Origin: an uncultured Methylococcaceae bacterium
GTDB taxonomy: Bacteria; Pseudomonadota; Gammaproteobacteria; Methylococcales; Methylomonadaceae
DNA length: 64,000 bases
NCBI GenBank assembly: GCA_903859415.1
Contig: CAIOMN010000072.1
Location: 16,169-80,168, forward strand
Direction: 5' to 3'
This document shows positions 1-9,398 of the stretch, in pieces; position 1 is the stretch's first letter; each line of letters begins with the position of its first letter. The notes under the pieces were generated by a model. It saw only the letters and a program-made list of their open reading frames with translations. It did no database searches and was not told where the DNA came from. The position numbers were made by a program, and so were the translations under genes.

Positions 1-600
1 TTGCGGATAAAAAGCCAGCCTTAAACCAAACCGATCGGACAAAGATATTTTCTCCTCCACTGTATCAGAATAATGCACCTCATCATCAATCAATTGCGTA
101 GCAAGATTATCAGCCATCTTCTCGGGTAATAAATGCCGACGGTTCGATGTGGCATAAAACAACACGTTTTCGGGTGGCAATTCAATAGAACCTTCTAGCA
201 CACTCTTTAAGGGTTTATATAACGTATCACCCGTATCAAAAGACAGGTCATCACAGTAAATCACAAACCGTTTGGGCAGCTCACGGATATCGTCTACGAT
301 TTCTGGAAGATAAATCAAATCCTGCTTATCCACTTCAATCAATCTTAAGTCGCGGTTTTTGTATTCGTTCAACACCGCTTTAACCAATGAGGATTTACCC
401 GTACCGCGTGCTCCCCACAAAAGCGCATTGTTTGCAGGCTGACCTGATATAAAACGAAGGGTGTTATCAATCAATTGCTGCTTTTGTTTTTCGATACCTA
501 ATAACTGCTCAAGGCTTACCGGATCAATCTGCTTAACAGGCCGCAGATATTCCTTGCGTTGTCGCCAGATAGCCGCATAAGTCGTATTCCAATCTATCAT
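1..600 (-). CDS. ATP-binding protein, DUF815-like AAA ATPase (partial, runs off the left edge)
   Basis: Minus-strand reading from ATG at 600: MIDWNTTYAAIWRQRKEYLRPVKQIDPVSLEQLLGIEKQKQQLIDNTLRFISGQPANNALLWGARGTGKSSLVKAVLNEY...; Walker A GARGTGKSS. Not in the ORF track because it is truncated. Confidence 0.8.
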   Translation of the reverse strand, partial: MIDWNTTYAAIWRQRKEYLRPVKQIDPVSLEQLLGIEKQKQQLIDNTLRFISGQPANNALLWGARGTGKSSLVKAVLNEYKNRDLRLIEVDKQDLIYLPEIVDDIRELPKRFVIYCDDLSFDTGDTLYKPLKSVLEGSIELPPENVLFYATSNRRHLLPEKMADNLATQLIDDEVHYSDTVEEKISLSDRFGLRLAFYPQ

Positions 601-666
601 CGTAATTTATCCCTAGCCGTTGTTAATGTCTTTAAATTATTCCACATTTTGGAGTCATTGCACTCG

Positions 667-2673
667 TTAATTTCCTTGAGGTGAAATTAAGTAGCGAATT
701 GATTCCGCGGTCCAATTACCGCGTTGTTTTATTTTTCCATTTTCAAACGTTATCCAGGCATATCGACCTAGATGAGATAAACGACTACCCAATGCTTTAA
801 GGTTATTTTCAGCTTGAACTGGATCATTGGGTAAAGACATTAATAAGAGTCGGGTATTGGGTTTATCAAGCACCCAAACCTGAGTGTTCCCTTCTTTTAG
901 ATTTAAAGGACGCGGTGGTAAATGCTGACGATTAAGCCAGTCATCCAGTTTTTGGGCATCCCCTACAATGACCAAAGACACGTTATTGTTAGCCTGCTGA
1001 ATAGTAACAGACGTCACCTCACCCTCTACAATGGCTTTAACCGCCTCAAGGCTAGATGACTTTAATGCATCATTCAGACTTAAAACAGACAGCTTTCGAC
1101 TGGTAATGATATCTCTTAAAATAGGCGGTGACTCACTGGGAGTCAGTGCCCGCCAAACAGTAAAATCGGGATCAATCGCTATAGCGACAGGCTGGGGGCT
1201 TGGTTTTAGCACACTCGACGTGCTGGCATGATTAACCCTGATATAAAAATCTTCCGCACCCTCAGCAGAATAAACACGCACAGGCACTAGCGAGTTATTA
1301 TCGCCCAGCGTTTGCTTTAGCTTAAAGCGCAATCGACCATTTTCATAAACAGCGTCCTCGATTGCATAATCAGACACCCCGACTTTAGTGAGCCATTGCT
1401 CAAACAAACGGGAAAGAGAGGTATGGGATTGTTGCTCAAACACCTGACGCAATTCCTTAAAGCCCGCTCTTTTAAACTGATACTTTTTCCAGAATGTTCG
1501 CAAAGCGGCATAAAAGTGCTTATCCCCGATTTGCTCACGCAGTGCCATAAACAGCATCGCAGACTTTCCATAACCCACTGTCGATGATGCGACATGATGC
1601 CTGGCTTTAAAAGCCGACAAGGGTTCTTCTTCACCTAAGGGCAGTGCTTGTCTATCCCGTAGCCAGCCATAACGCATGTCCTTGGCCGCATCCTTGCCAG
1701 CGTCTTCTTTAAAGGCATAATCAGCCATAAACGTGGTCAAACCCTCAGACCAATTGCCCTGTTCAGAATCGATAAAGACCCCATTACCCCACCAATTATG
1801 TAGCACTTCATGTCCCAGGGAAGTGTCTTTAATAAAGGGTAGTTTTAACACCTCACGACCCAGATATGTTAATGACGGCATACCTAAGCCCGTAGGTAAC
1901 ACACTCGATACAATACTAAAATGCGTATAGGGATATTCGCCTAACTGCTGACTGTAACGTTCTAAATAACGTTTGGATGCGGTTAAATAGTCATCCGCTA
2001 ACTCGGCAATCTCTTTATGAAAATACGTGCGTAAGGTGATTTGTTTCTGCTGGATATAAAAACTTTTCTCTTTGACTTCATAAGCGCCGATCATTAAATC
2101 AATCCCTTCAATCGGGTGATCCATGATAAAGGTGACATGGCGGACATGATTACTATTTTCTTCTAATACAGGTGTACCCGGAACGACGGCTATTTGATCT
2201 TCAGGCGTTTGGAGAGTTATTTTGTAAGTTATTAGCTTTCCGATATCAGGATACCAGTGACTATTTGCTGATAAAAAGCTACCTTCTTGAGATAAGAACA
2301 AGGGGATTCGATCCGCTGGACTGGACTGATTGAACTCTGAATTTAATTCTGCAAGCTGTCCGTGATAACGAAGATGCAATGTAGGGTGCTTGATGGATGT
2401 TGGTAATACCAATTGATAGCGGGGTTGATCAGCAGTGCCGATATGTTTAACTTTGATGGATCGACCCGCACAATCAGCAGAATCGATGATTAATTCTGGC
2501 GATAATTCGAAAGTATAAGGAGATTGACCGTTGAGAATGATATGGGCATCCGCTTCAAACGTATGCTGAGCCGGATTTACCTTAACGGCTATATCGAGGT
2601 CTGGAACCGATGCCAGAGCGGAAAAGCTCACCCCAGTAAGCAAAATAGAAATTAATAAGCGATATATCGACAT
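667..2673 (-). CDS. M1 family (aminopeptidase N-like) metallopeptidase, exported
   Basis: 668 aa, signal peptide, HEVLHNWWGN zinc motif with downstream WSEGLTTFMADY. Confidence 0.85.
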   Translation of the reverse strand: MSIYRLLISILLTGVSFSALASVPDLDIAVKVNPAQHTFEADAHIILNGQSPYTFELSPELIIDSADCAGRSIKVKHIGTADQPRYQLVLPTSIKHPTLHLRYHGQLAELNSEFNQSSPADRIPLFLSQEGSFLSANSHWYPDIGKLITYKITLQTPEDQIAVVPGTPVLEENSNHVRHVTFIMDHPIEGIDLMIGAYEVKEKSFYIQQKQITLRTYFHKEIAELADDYLTASKRYLERYSQQLGEYPYTHFSIVSSVLPTGLGMPSLTYLGREVLKLPFIKDTSLGHEVLHNWWGNGVFIDSEQGNWSEGLTTFMADYAFKEDAGKDAAKDMRYGWLRDRQALPLGEEEPLSAFKARHHVASSTVGYGKSAMLFMALREQIGDKHFYAALRTFWKKYQFKRAGFKELRQVFEQQSHTSLSRLFEQWLTKVGVSDYAIEDAVYENGRLRFKLKQTLGDNNSLVPVRVYSAEGAEDFYIRVNHASTSSVLKPSPQPVAIAIDPDFTVWRALTPSESPPILRDIITSRKLSVLSLNDALKSSSLEAVKAIVEGEVTSVTIQQANNNVSLVIVGDAQKLDDWLNRQHLPPRPLNLKEGNTQVWVLDKPNTRLLLMSLPNDPVQAENNLKALGSRLSHLGRYAWITFENGKIKQRGNWTAESIRYLISPQGN

Positions 2674-2857
2674 TTGGGTAAAAGCTCAGATAAAATTCGA
2701 TACCTTTATTATATCCACTATTCAACTGTCGGAGGTGTCAGATGATTTTTCGTTCAATCAAATATACGTCTCAAAATTTCCCGCATTAAATGGCTTTCCT
2801 TGATAAGCAGACTAACAAGCCCTATAATTATACTTTTATATAACATCAGGTATTGTC

Positions 2858-3115
2858 ATGTACACCACAAATCTTCGTAAAGTGGGGGGATCAATTATGC
2901 TAGCGGTTCCTCCAGCACTGCTTGATATGTTGCAAATGAAATCGGGTACCACGGTCAGTGTTGATGTCGATCATGGACGACTGGTGGTTGAGCCTCAATT
3001 ACGTCCTCGCTATACCCTCAATGAGTTGCTAGAACAATGTGACGCTTCCGCACCAATAAGCGAGGAAGATCATGCTTGGCTGGATTCCAGACCGGTCGGT
3101 AACGAGCTGCTGTAA
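2858..3115 (+). CDS. mazE: MazE/PemI-like antitoxin (AbrB/SpoVT fold)
   Basis: LRKVGGSIMLAVPPALLDMLQMKSGTTVSVDVDHGRLVVEPQ is AbrB-like; stop codon directly abuts the start of the mazF-like gene. Confidence 0.85.
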   Translation: MYTTNLRKVGGSIMLAVPPALLDMLQMKSGTTVSVDVDHGRLVVEPQLRPRYTLNELLEQCDASAPISEEDHAWLDSRPVGNELL

Positions 3116-3448
3116 ATGGAAAGAGGAGATATCTACCTGGTTTCACTTGACCCAACGAAAGGGCACGAACAGCAAGGTACTCGCCCTGTCTTGGTCGTAT
3201 CGCCCGCTGCTTTCAATCGCACAACTCATACACCGGTAGTGCTGCCTATAACTGGTGGTGGAAATCATGCCCGTACTAGCGGCTTTTCAGTAACGTTGAT
3301 GGGAGCAGGAACAACCACAACAGGCGTGATTCGTTGCGATCAGCCGCGAGCTATCGACCTAAGCGCCCGTAACGCCAAGAAACTGGAAAGAGTGCCTGAA
3401 GCCATTATGGATGAAGTGTTAGCGCGTTTGGCTGTGATCTTCGAATGA
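3116..3448 (+). CDS. mazF: MazF/PemK family endoribonuclease toxin
   Basis: MERGDIYLVSLDPTKGHEQQGTRPVLVVSP... typical of PemK/MazF; GVIRCDQPRAIDL. Confidence 0.9.
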   Translation: MERGDIYLVSLDPTKGHEQQGTRPVLVVSPAAFNRTTHTPVVLPITGGGNHARTSGFSVTLMGAGTTTTGVIRCDQPRAIDLSARNAKKLERVPEAIMDEVLARLAVIFE

Positions 3449-3694
3449 AACAAACGACAATAAAAGGCAAGACAACAGCACAATAAACAGTGCTTTTACC
3501 AAGATGATTGTCTTTCAACAGACGAAATTTATGATTGAAGCTTGGGCCTAGAAAAGCTACAGTCGAGTGTACTTAAAGATTAAATAAGCTCAATGCGCAG
3601 TGTGCGGCCACTGCGTTTGCTGCTTTAATTAATGTGTCCCGCGTTACGGATTGATTGGTTGAAGTAAGCCATGTTTTCCAAACCAAACCTACAC

Positions 3695-4438
3695 TTACAC
3701 AAACCTCACTTCCACACTCTCATTTAAGCGTTTCCGCCTACTCTCCCAATCGCCCATAACCTTAGCCAACAATTTATAAAACGCCTGACTATGATTGCGT
3801 ATTTTCAAATGACAAAGTTCATGGGTAATCACATAATCGATACACTCTTTGGGCGCGGCAATCAGTTCAGGGTTTAGCATTATATTGCCTTGGCTGGAAC
3901 AACTCCCCCAGCGTTTAGGCATCACTCGGAGTTGAAAGCCTTGATAGTGTTCTATATCCAATTTAGCAACTAACTGCACGCAAACATGGTAACGTTCAGA
4001 AAAGATGGTGTGAGCTCTTGACCGTGACCAATAGACTAGCAGTGCTTTAATCTTTTTAGGGTTTTCAGGGTTAGCCGTCTCAACCACAATTCGACCATTA
4101 ATGAGCTTGACGTGTTCTCTTACACCTTCCTTTATTAATAACCGGTATTGTCGTCCTAAGTAACAATAAGATTCACCCGATACATAGCGTCTTTCTGGCA
4201 TCATAGGTGGATAGGCTGCAAATTGCAGTTGTTGTTTAAAAATCCATGACGCCCGTTTTTTAACTTTTTGGGCAATAGCCATAAGGCTTGCCGTCATAGG
4301 AGCATCAACAAGCACGTCTCCATTAGGATAAACATGAATGGCTAAAGTCTTACGCTCACTGGTTTTAACGGTATAAGTTATCTCAGTCTGACCGAACAAG
4401 ACTGATTGCTTTCCCCCGTTTAATAAAATCTCACTCAT
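3695..4438 (-). CDS. YgjP-like (DUF45/SprT-like) metal-dependent hydrolase
   Basis: MPKRWGSCSSQGNIMLNPELIAAPKECIDYVITHELCHLKIRNHSQAFYKLL: HELCH and HS motifs of the YgjP family; overlaps the hsdR stop. Confidence 0.88.
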   Translation of the reverse strand: MSEILLNGGKQSVLFGQTEITYTVKTSERKTLAIHVYPNGDVLVDAPMTASLMAIAQKVKKRASWIFKQQLQFAAYPPMMPERRYVSGESYCYLGRQYRLLIKEGVREHVKLINGRIVVETANPENPKKIKALLVYWSRSRAHTIFSERYHVCVQLVAKLDIEHYQGFQLRVMPKRWGSCSSQGNIMLNPELIAAPKECIDYVITHELCHLKIRNHSQAFYKLLAKVMGDWESRRKRLNESVEVRFV

Positions 4439-7400
4439 TTACCATCTCTGTATTTTGCTATAGCAAGCACTTGATGAGTGATACGTTCAATAAGATCCAA
4501 GTCCATTGCTAATTCATAACGACCTTTCAAACTAAAAAGATAGTCTTCAAGCTCATTTAAAATGACATTATTAACATCTGGGTTTTTTGTCCAGTCCCTG
4601 ATCTTGTGTTCAGAAATAATATCTTCTAGCTTTAAGGCCGTTTCAGCCGCAAATAGCTCAGGCGTTAAGCCCGGAATATGGTATCCAGTTAGCGGTTCTT
4701 TAATCACCCCATAAAAGGCTTTAGCGTCATCATGATAGGATAAAATCTCAGGTAGGTCAGAGCTTGATTTACCACGCAGTTCCGCTAGCGTTTTGCGAAT
4801 GCGCTCTAAATACTCTATATCAGAGAGCCGCTTTGCTCGGTGCTCGGCGATGGCCTCATCAATCATTTCCGAAAGGCGTTTATACAAAGCCGGATCTTCT
4901 TCCATCTTTTCTGTGATGGTCTTTTTTATCCTTGAAGCAATGGCATCAGCTTTGGCGGCATCACCTTCGATAGCATTAATTTCTTTTTCAAACTCATCAA
5001 TGGCAAAGACATTCACTGGAGCAATCAATTGTTTAACCGCATCCGCCCCAATATATTTGTTAACCATATTGCGGATTTGCTGCTCGTAAGATGAATAATC
5101 CACCGACTCACCAAAACGCTGCTTGATAGCTTGTCTAAGATTAAGGAAATACTTTAAATCGACTTTATAGGCCGTGATTTTCTTAACCGGTGTTTCACCC
5201 TGAAACTTGGCATTGGCTAAGGCTAATTGCAGGGTTTTGGCAAATGCTGCTAAACAGTCATAAAATCGCTGCCGCCGGTCTTCTGGCTCTAAATGCAGTT
5301 GCATGGCTTCCAAATCCTTTTGATTTACAACCGCCTTAAATACTTCCCAGACATTGGTATGTCGTTGCGGTAGCAGTTTTATTTCTTCAGTAATATCAGT
5401 GAGCGTGCCTTCAATATCTTCTGGATCAAAACCTTCATTTTCCAGGGCTGCGTAAGTATCAATCGCTTCATTAAGTTCACCAAAAATTCCCCGATAATCG
5501 ATAATCAAACCAAAGTCCTTACCTTCAAACAGGCGATTTACTCGGGCAATGGCTTGCAGGATATTATGCTCTTTAAGGCGTTTATCCAGATAAAGCACAG
5601 TGTTTCTGGGCGCATCAAAACCGGTGAGTAGCTTGTCCACGACTATTAAAATTTCTGGATCGTCAGCGTATTTAAAGGCCTTGATGATGCTTTCCTGATA
5701 TTTTTCATCATTGCCATATTTCGCCATCATTGACTTCCAAAATATCTGTACATCTTCCAGTGTATCTTCATCAACGGACTTATTACCCTCGCGCGTATCA
5801 GGGGGCGAGATAATAACTTCCGTTGTGACATCACCAAATTCATCAAAGTATTTTTTATAACGCAAAGCCATCGCCTTACTGGACACGGCAAACTGGCCTT
5901 TTTTGCCGGTGCCTCTGTAATTGGATTTAAAGTGTTGACCAATATCGTAAGCAATCTCGGCTAACCGTTGATCAGACTTGCTGAGTTCTTCCTCACGCCG
6001 AAATTTCTTCTTTAAATCCGCTTTTTGTTCCGGTGTTAAGCCTTGGGTAATCCGCTCGAACCATTTATCTATTTGTGCCTGATCGCCATGCAATTCACTC
6101 ATCCGGCCTTCATACAATAAAGGCGTCACCGCACCATCAGCGACCGCTTGATTCATCGTGTATTTATGAATAAAACCGCCAAACTTGGCAGCCGTGGTTT
6201 TTTCTTTCTTTAGTAGTGGTGTACCTGTAAAACCAATGTAACAGGCATTCGGAAACACATTCTGCATTTTGGCATGAGAAACACCGTATTGTGAGCGATG
6301 CGACTCATCCACCAACACAAAGATATTGCTACTGGTGTCGCTGATTTTGCGCTTACGACTGGCCGACTCAAACTTGTCGATAATCGTAGTAATGATGCTG
6401 GCTTTATTATGGGTAATAAGCTCTAACAAATGCTCACCGGTTTTAGCTTGCACGACCGACTTACCGCAGGCATGGAAGGTTTTATAAATCTGGTCATCCA
6501 GATCAATTCGATCGGTCACCAATACAATTTTGGGGTTCTGAATAGTCGGTGCCAACACCAACGCTTTCGCTAACATCACCATGGTGAGTGATTTCCCTGA
6601 ACCTGTGGTATGCCATATCACGCCCCCGGGTCTTTTTGAATCCCCTTTACGCTGGTTCACTCGGTTTAAGGTCGCTGCAACGGCAAAGTATTGCTGGTAT
6701 CGACCGATTTTCTTTTCTTTATTGTCAAAGACAATGAATTGATAAATCAACTCCAATAACCGTTCTGGCCTCAATAAACTGTGCAATACTTTATCTTGCG
6801 GCGAAGGTGTTCGATGACCGGATTGCCAAAGCGTTTCCATCGCTTGTCGTTGCTGGTCATTACGTTCAGCGAACAAACGGTTTTTAAATTCAAGACTGAC
6901 CGGTGTATTGATTAGGTCATGTAGGTAACGGTCTTGTGCCTCGTTATCTTCTTCTTTCCAAAGTGCCCAAAACTTAGCGGGCGTTCCTGTGGTGGCATAC
7001 AGGGCTTTGTTTTGACTCAGTGATAATAAAATCTGTGCATAGGTAAACAGCTCAGGGATTTCATCACCGCGTTGATTACGTAAATGTTGGCTGATGCCTT
7101 GCTCAACCGCATCCTTTAAGTCAGGGCGCTTACATTCAATCACGACCAATGGAATACCGTTTACAAACAGCACAATATCGGGCCGACGTGTCTGCTTGCT
7201 ATTGCGGCGCTCTAAAACAAATTCATCACACACATGAAAGACATTATTCTCAGGGTGTTTCCAGTCGATGTAATGCAGAGAAAAACTTTTGCTGTAACCG
7301 TCAATCGTTTGTTCCAGACTTTTACCCAGCGTTAATAAATCATAAACCTGTTCGCTGGTCTTCATGAGGCTATCAAAGGGGATACCGACTAATGCTTGTA

Positions 7401-7632
7401 CCGCTTTTTGAATATTACTGTCACTAAATGCAGTGACCTGACCTTTAAAAGTAATCGAATTAATCTTTTGCAATTGCTGAGTCAGAATACTTTCCAGCAC
7501 ACATTTAGATGTTCTGCCACCCCGTAAAGCTAATTGATCTGCAGGCGTTAAATAAGTAAACCCCAATTTTTCAAGTACTGTCAGTGCGGGTAATAATGAA
7601 GATAAATCTTCCAGATAATCATTTATGGGCAT
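4435..7632 (-). CDS. hsdR: Type I restriction enzyme R subunit
   Basis: 1065 aa; nuclease-like region PDIVLFVNGIPLVVIECKRP; helicase motifs TGSGKSLTM, DESHRSQYG, GFTGTPL, DKLLTGFDAP, QAIARVNR. Confidence 0.95.
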   Translation of the reverse strand: MPINDYLEDLSSLLPALTVLEKLGFTYLTPADQLALRGGRTSKCVLESILTQQLQKINSITFKGQVTAFSDSNIQKAVQALVGIPFDSLMKTSEQVYDLLTLGKSLEQTIDGYSKSFSLHYIDWKHPENNVFHVCDEFVLERRNSKQTRRPDIVLFVNGIPLVVIECKRPDLKDAVEQGISQHLRNQRGDEIPELFTYAQILLSLSQNKALYATTGTPAKFWALWKEEDNEAQDRYLHDLINTPVSLEFKNRLFAERNDQQRQAMETLWQSGHRTPSPQDKVLHSLLRPERLLELIYQFIVFDNKEKKIGRYQQYFAVAATLNRVNQRKGDSKRPGGVIWHTTGSGKSLTMVMLAKALVLAPTIQNPKIVLVTDRIDLDDQIYKTFHACGKSVVQAKTGEHLLELITHNKASIITTIIDKFESASRKRKISDTSSNIFVLVDESHRSQYGVSHAKMQNVFPNACYIGFTGTPLLKKEKTTAAKFGGFIHKYTMNQAVADGAVTPLLYEGRMSELHGDQAQIDKWFERITQGLTPEQKADLKKKFRREEELSKSDQRLAEIAYDIGQHFKSNYRGTGKKGQFAVSSKAMALRYKKYFDEFGDVTTEVIISPPDTREGNKSVDEDTLEDVQIFWKSMMAKYGNDEKYQESIIKAFKYADDPEILIVVDKLLTGFDAPRNTVLYLDKRLKEHNILQAIARVNRLFEGKDFGLIIDYRGIFGELNEAIDTYAALENEGFDPEDIEGTLTDITEEIKLLPQRHTNVWEVFKAVVNQKDLEAMQLHLEPEDRRQRFYDCLAAFAKTLQLALANAKFQGETPVKKITAYKVDLKYFLNLRQAIKQRFGESVDYSSYEQQIRNMVNKYIGADAVKQLIAPVNVFAIDEFEKEINAIEGDAAKADAIASRIKKTITEKMEEDPALYKRLSEMIDEAIAEHRAKRLSDIEYLERIRKTLAELRGKSSSDLPEILSYHDDAKAFYGVIKEPLTGYHIPGLTPELFAAETALKLEDIISEHKIRDWTKNPDVNNVILNELEDYLFSLKGRYELAMDLDLIERITHQVLAIAKYRDGK

Positions 7633-7710
7633 GGTGCGCTTCCTTTAGTCGAGCAATTCCGATTGTTTGTTAAAAACTTGCTTAATTGTGTCGTTTAAGT
7701 AGAATGGTCA

Positions 7711-7850
7711 TCAACACGCCCCCTTTCGATTTGCTGTTTTACAGTCAATTGCTTAGGGGCTTTTTTTGTCTATTGCTTTTAGCATCGTTATACCTTACAG
7801 TGTTTTCAAAGGTTCCCCCTTGATGACAAGAGCCCAAGGGACTCTCTCCG
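7711..7850. repeat. Copy 1 of a duplicated structured intergenic element (two hairpins; first resembles a +-strand intrinsic terminator)
   Basis: tcaacacgccccctttcgatttgctgttttacagtcaattgcttaggggcttttttt; second hairpin gagcccaagggactc. Homologous to the element starting at 7921 (210 bp later). Confidence 0.6.
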
Positions 7851-7920
7851 TAAGGAGTAGTTAAGGGGGTCATCTTTTCATTTACATTTGACAGCGGCTG
7901 TAATTTAACTATACTAGATG

Positions 7921-8045
7921 TCAACACGGCCCCTTTCGGTTGAACTGCTTCTGCAGTTAAATTGCTTAGGGGTTTTTTATTGCCTGTTGATTTTGTTATA
8001 GGTTATTTCAACGGCTCCGTTCAGATAACAAACCCAAAAGGGTTA
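7921..8045. repeat. Copy 2 of the duplicated structured intergenic element
   Basis: tcaacacggcccctttcggttgaactgcttctgcagttaaattgcttaggggtttttt; second hairpin aacccaaaagggtt. Stem sequences differ from copy 1 but pairing is kept. Confidence 0.6.
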
Positions 8046-8125
8046 CTATAAATTTAGAAGTAATTGTAAACAGGTCAGTACTTGAAAGTATTCTCAAGAC
8101 ACAGTAATTATGCTGAGAGTCTAGC

Positions 8126-9034
8126 TTAAAATAAATTTTTCAAAATCATTTCTAACTCGTTTAGATATAGTATTACCAGTGCACCAAATAAGCTTAAATT
8201 TGAGATTGGTAGAATGTCTAGACACTTTATCAAAAATGATGGGTTTGGTATTTGTTTGTTCCAAACGGATTTTATTGATTCACCATTGATTATGAATGGA
8301 ATCCAAAATTGCTTCATAAACTCAACGTCAAAGAAATCGCTATGACCTAAATTATGATAACGACTTTCTACTTCGCTGGTTTGAAAACCAAACCTACCCG
8401 ATGAACCATATCCCCAACTTAAGGATTTAGCTAAAACAGGCCAGATATCTTTAGTACCACAGTCATTAATAATACCTCCTTGAGGCAGTCTTGCTAACTT
8501 ATCCCACCTGAAGGAGTTTTTAATAATCGAGCCACATAGTAGAAGTCGGTGGATTTTTATGTCTGGATTATCATCAATAATTTTGGAAATTACATAAGTA
8601 CCATAGCTATGCGCTACTACTATAATTTTATCTTTTGGGTGGTTGGTTTGAATATTTCTAACTTGCTGTTTAACCCTATTAATAGGAAATCGTCTAAAGA
8701 TAAAAGGAAACCAAAAGCGAAACGCATCAAAATATCCATATCCAATTGTAAAGGTTTTTGTGTCCTTAGTTTCTAACTCTGATTTTAATAATTCCTGCCA
8801 TGGTGCATAGGTTCTTATTCCATGAATTAACACAACTATATTGGCAGGTAACCCGACAACATTAGTAACAATATCTAAAAGTGATTCTGCTAATGACTTT
8901 TGACCAGGATCTTGAATAGTATTTAATGCATCCTTTATTGTCTGTAACTGTAAATTACGAGGAGTATTTGATAGTTTATTTTTTAGATTGCAAACAAATT
9001 GTTCAATATCTTTATCAGACATTTTAGCGCGCAA
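8126..9034 (-). CDS. Alpha/beta hydrolase (lipase/esterase-like), cargo of the R-M island
   Basis: IVVLIHGIRTYAPWQELL (oxyanion-type HG) and IVVAHSYGTYV (nucleophile elbow AHSYGT); hydrophobic C-terminal helix ISNLSLFGALVILYLNELEM. Confidence 0.75.
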   Translation of the reverse strand: MRAKMSDKDIEQFVCNLKNKLSNTPRNLQLQTIKDALNTIQDPGQKSLAESLLDIVTNVVGLPANIVVLIHGIRTYAPWQELLKSELETKDTKTFTIGYGYFDAFRFWFPFIFRRFPINRVKQQVRNIQTNHPKDKIIVVAHSYGTYVISKIIDDNPDIKIHRLLLCGSIIKNSFRWDKLARLPQGGIINDCGTKDIWPVLAKSLSWGYGSSGRFGFQTSEVESRYHNLGHSDFFDVEFMKQFWIPFIINGESIKSVWNKQIPNPSFLIKCLDILPISNLSLFGALVILYLNELEMILKNLF

Positions 9035-9398
9035 TTAATTGATAAAGAACACTAATATTTTCAGGCTTGACATCTATTAACGTATTATCTTGTCGCCAAT
9101 CATTAATGGTTGTTGGTACTTCTGTAATGGACGAAAAATCACCGATACCACCAAGGTTAGGTGATTCAACTCTAACAATTTTTTTTATAACGCCTCGGTC
9201 TACCAATTCATTTAATAATTGAGCAAAAGCAAGTGTTGTTGAGGGTGACGCTAAATCATATAGGCGCTGCAAAGTAAAAACCTTAGAAGATGGCTTTTCA
9301 ATATTTTCACTAATGAAGTTTCCAAGGCGAAGAATGGAATCTCGCTCTTGAGGAAACTTAACTATTAAATTTTCTAAGTTGACTGATGACATATTCAT
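9024..9398 (-). CDS. Small hypothetical protein, possible winged-helix
   Basis: 124 aa; TLQRLYDLASPSTTLAFAQLLNELVDRGVIKKIVRVESP is winged-helix-like; overlaps both neighbouring ORFs on the same strand, suggesting translational coupling. Confidence 0.6.
   Translation of the reverse strand: MNMSSVNLENLIVKFPQERDSILRLGNFISENIEKPSSKVFTLQRLYDLASPSTTLAFAQLLNELVDRGVIKKIVRVESPNLGGIGDFSSITEVPTTINDWRQDNTLIDVKPENISVLYQLIAR

Noticed and set aside
2858-3448. The intact mazEF pair as a novel toxin-antitoxin system
   Set aside because: Both proteins fit the known MazE/MazF (PemI/PemK) families; the unusual part is only the remnant at 14052-14144.
4793-5089. Antisense ORFs inside hsdR/hsdM (e.g. 4793..5089, 5727..5954, 7149..7367, 12026..12238, 12417..12644)
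   Set aside because: Opposite or alternative frames of strongly conserved R-M genes; no independent coding evidence.
7745-7927. 60-aa minus-strand ORF (MLTSSIVKLQPLSNVNEKMTPLTTPYGES...)
   Set aside because: Falls across the structured repeat element; no ribosome-binding or family support, better explained by the hairpins.
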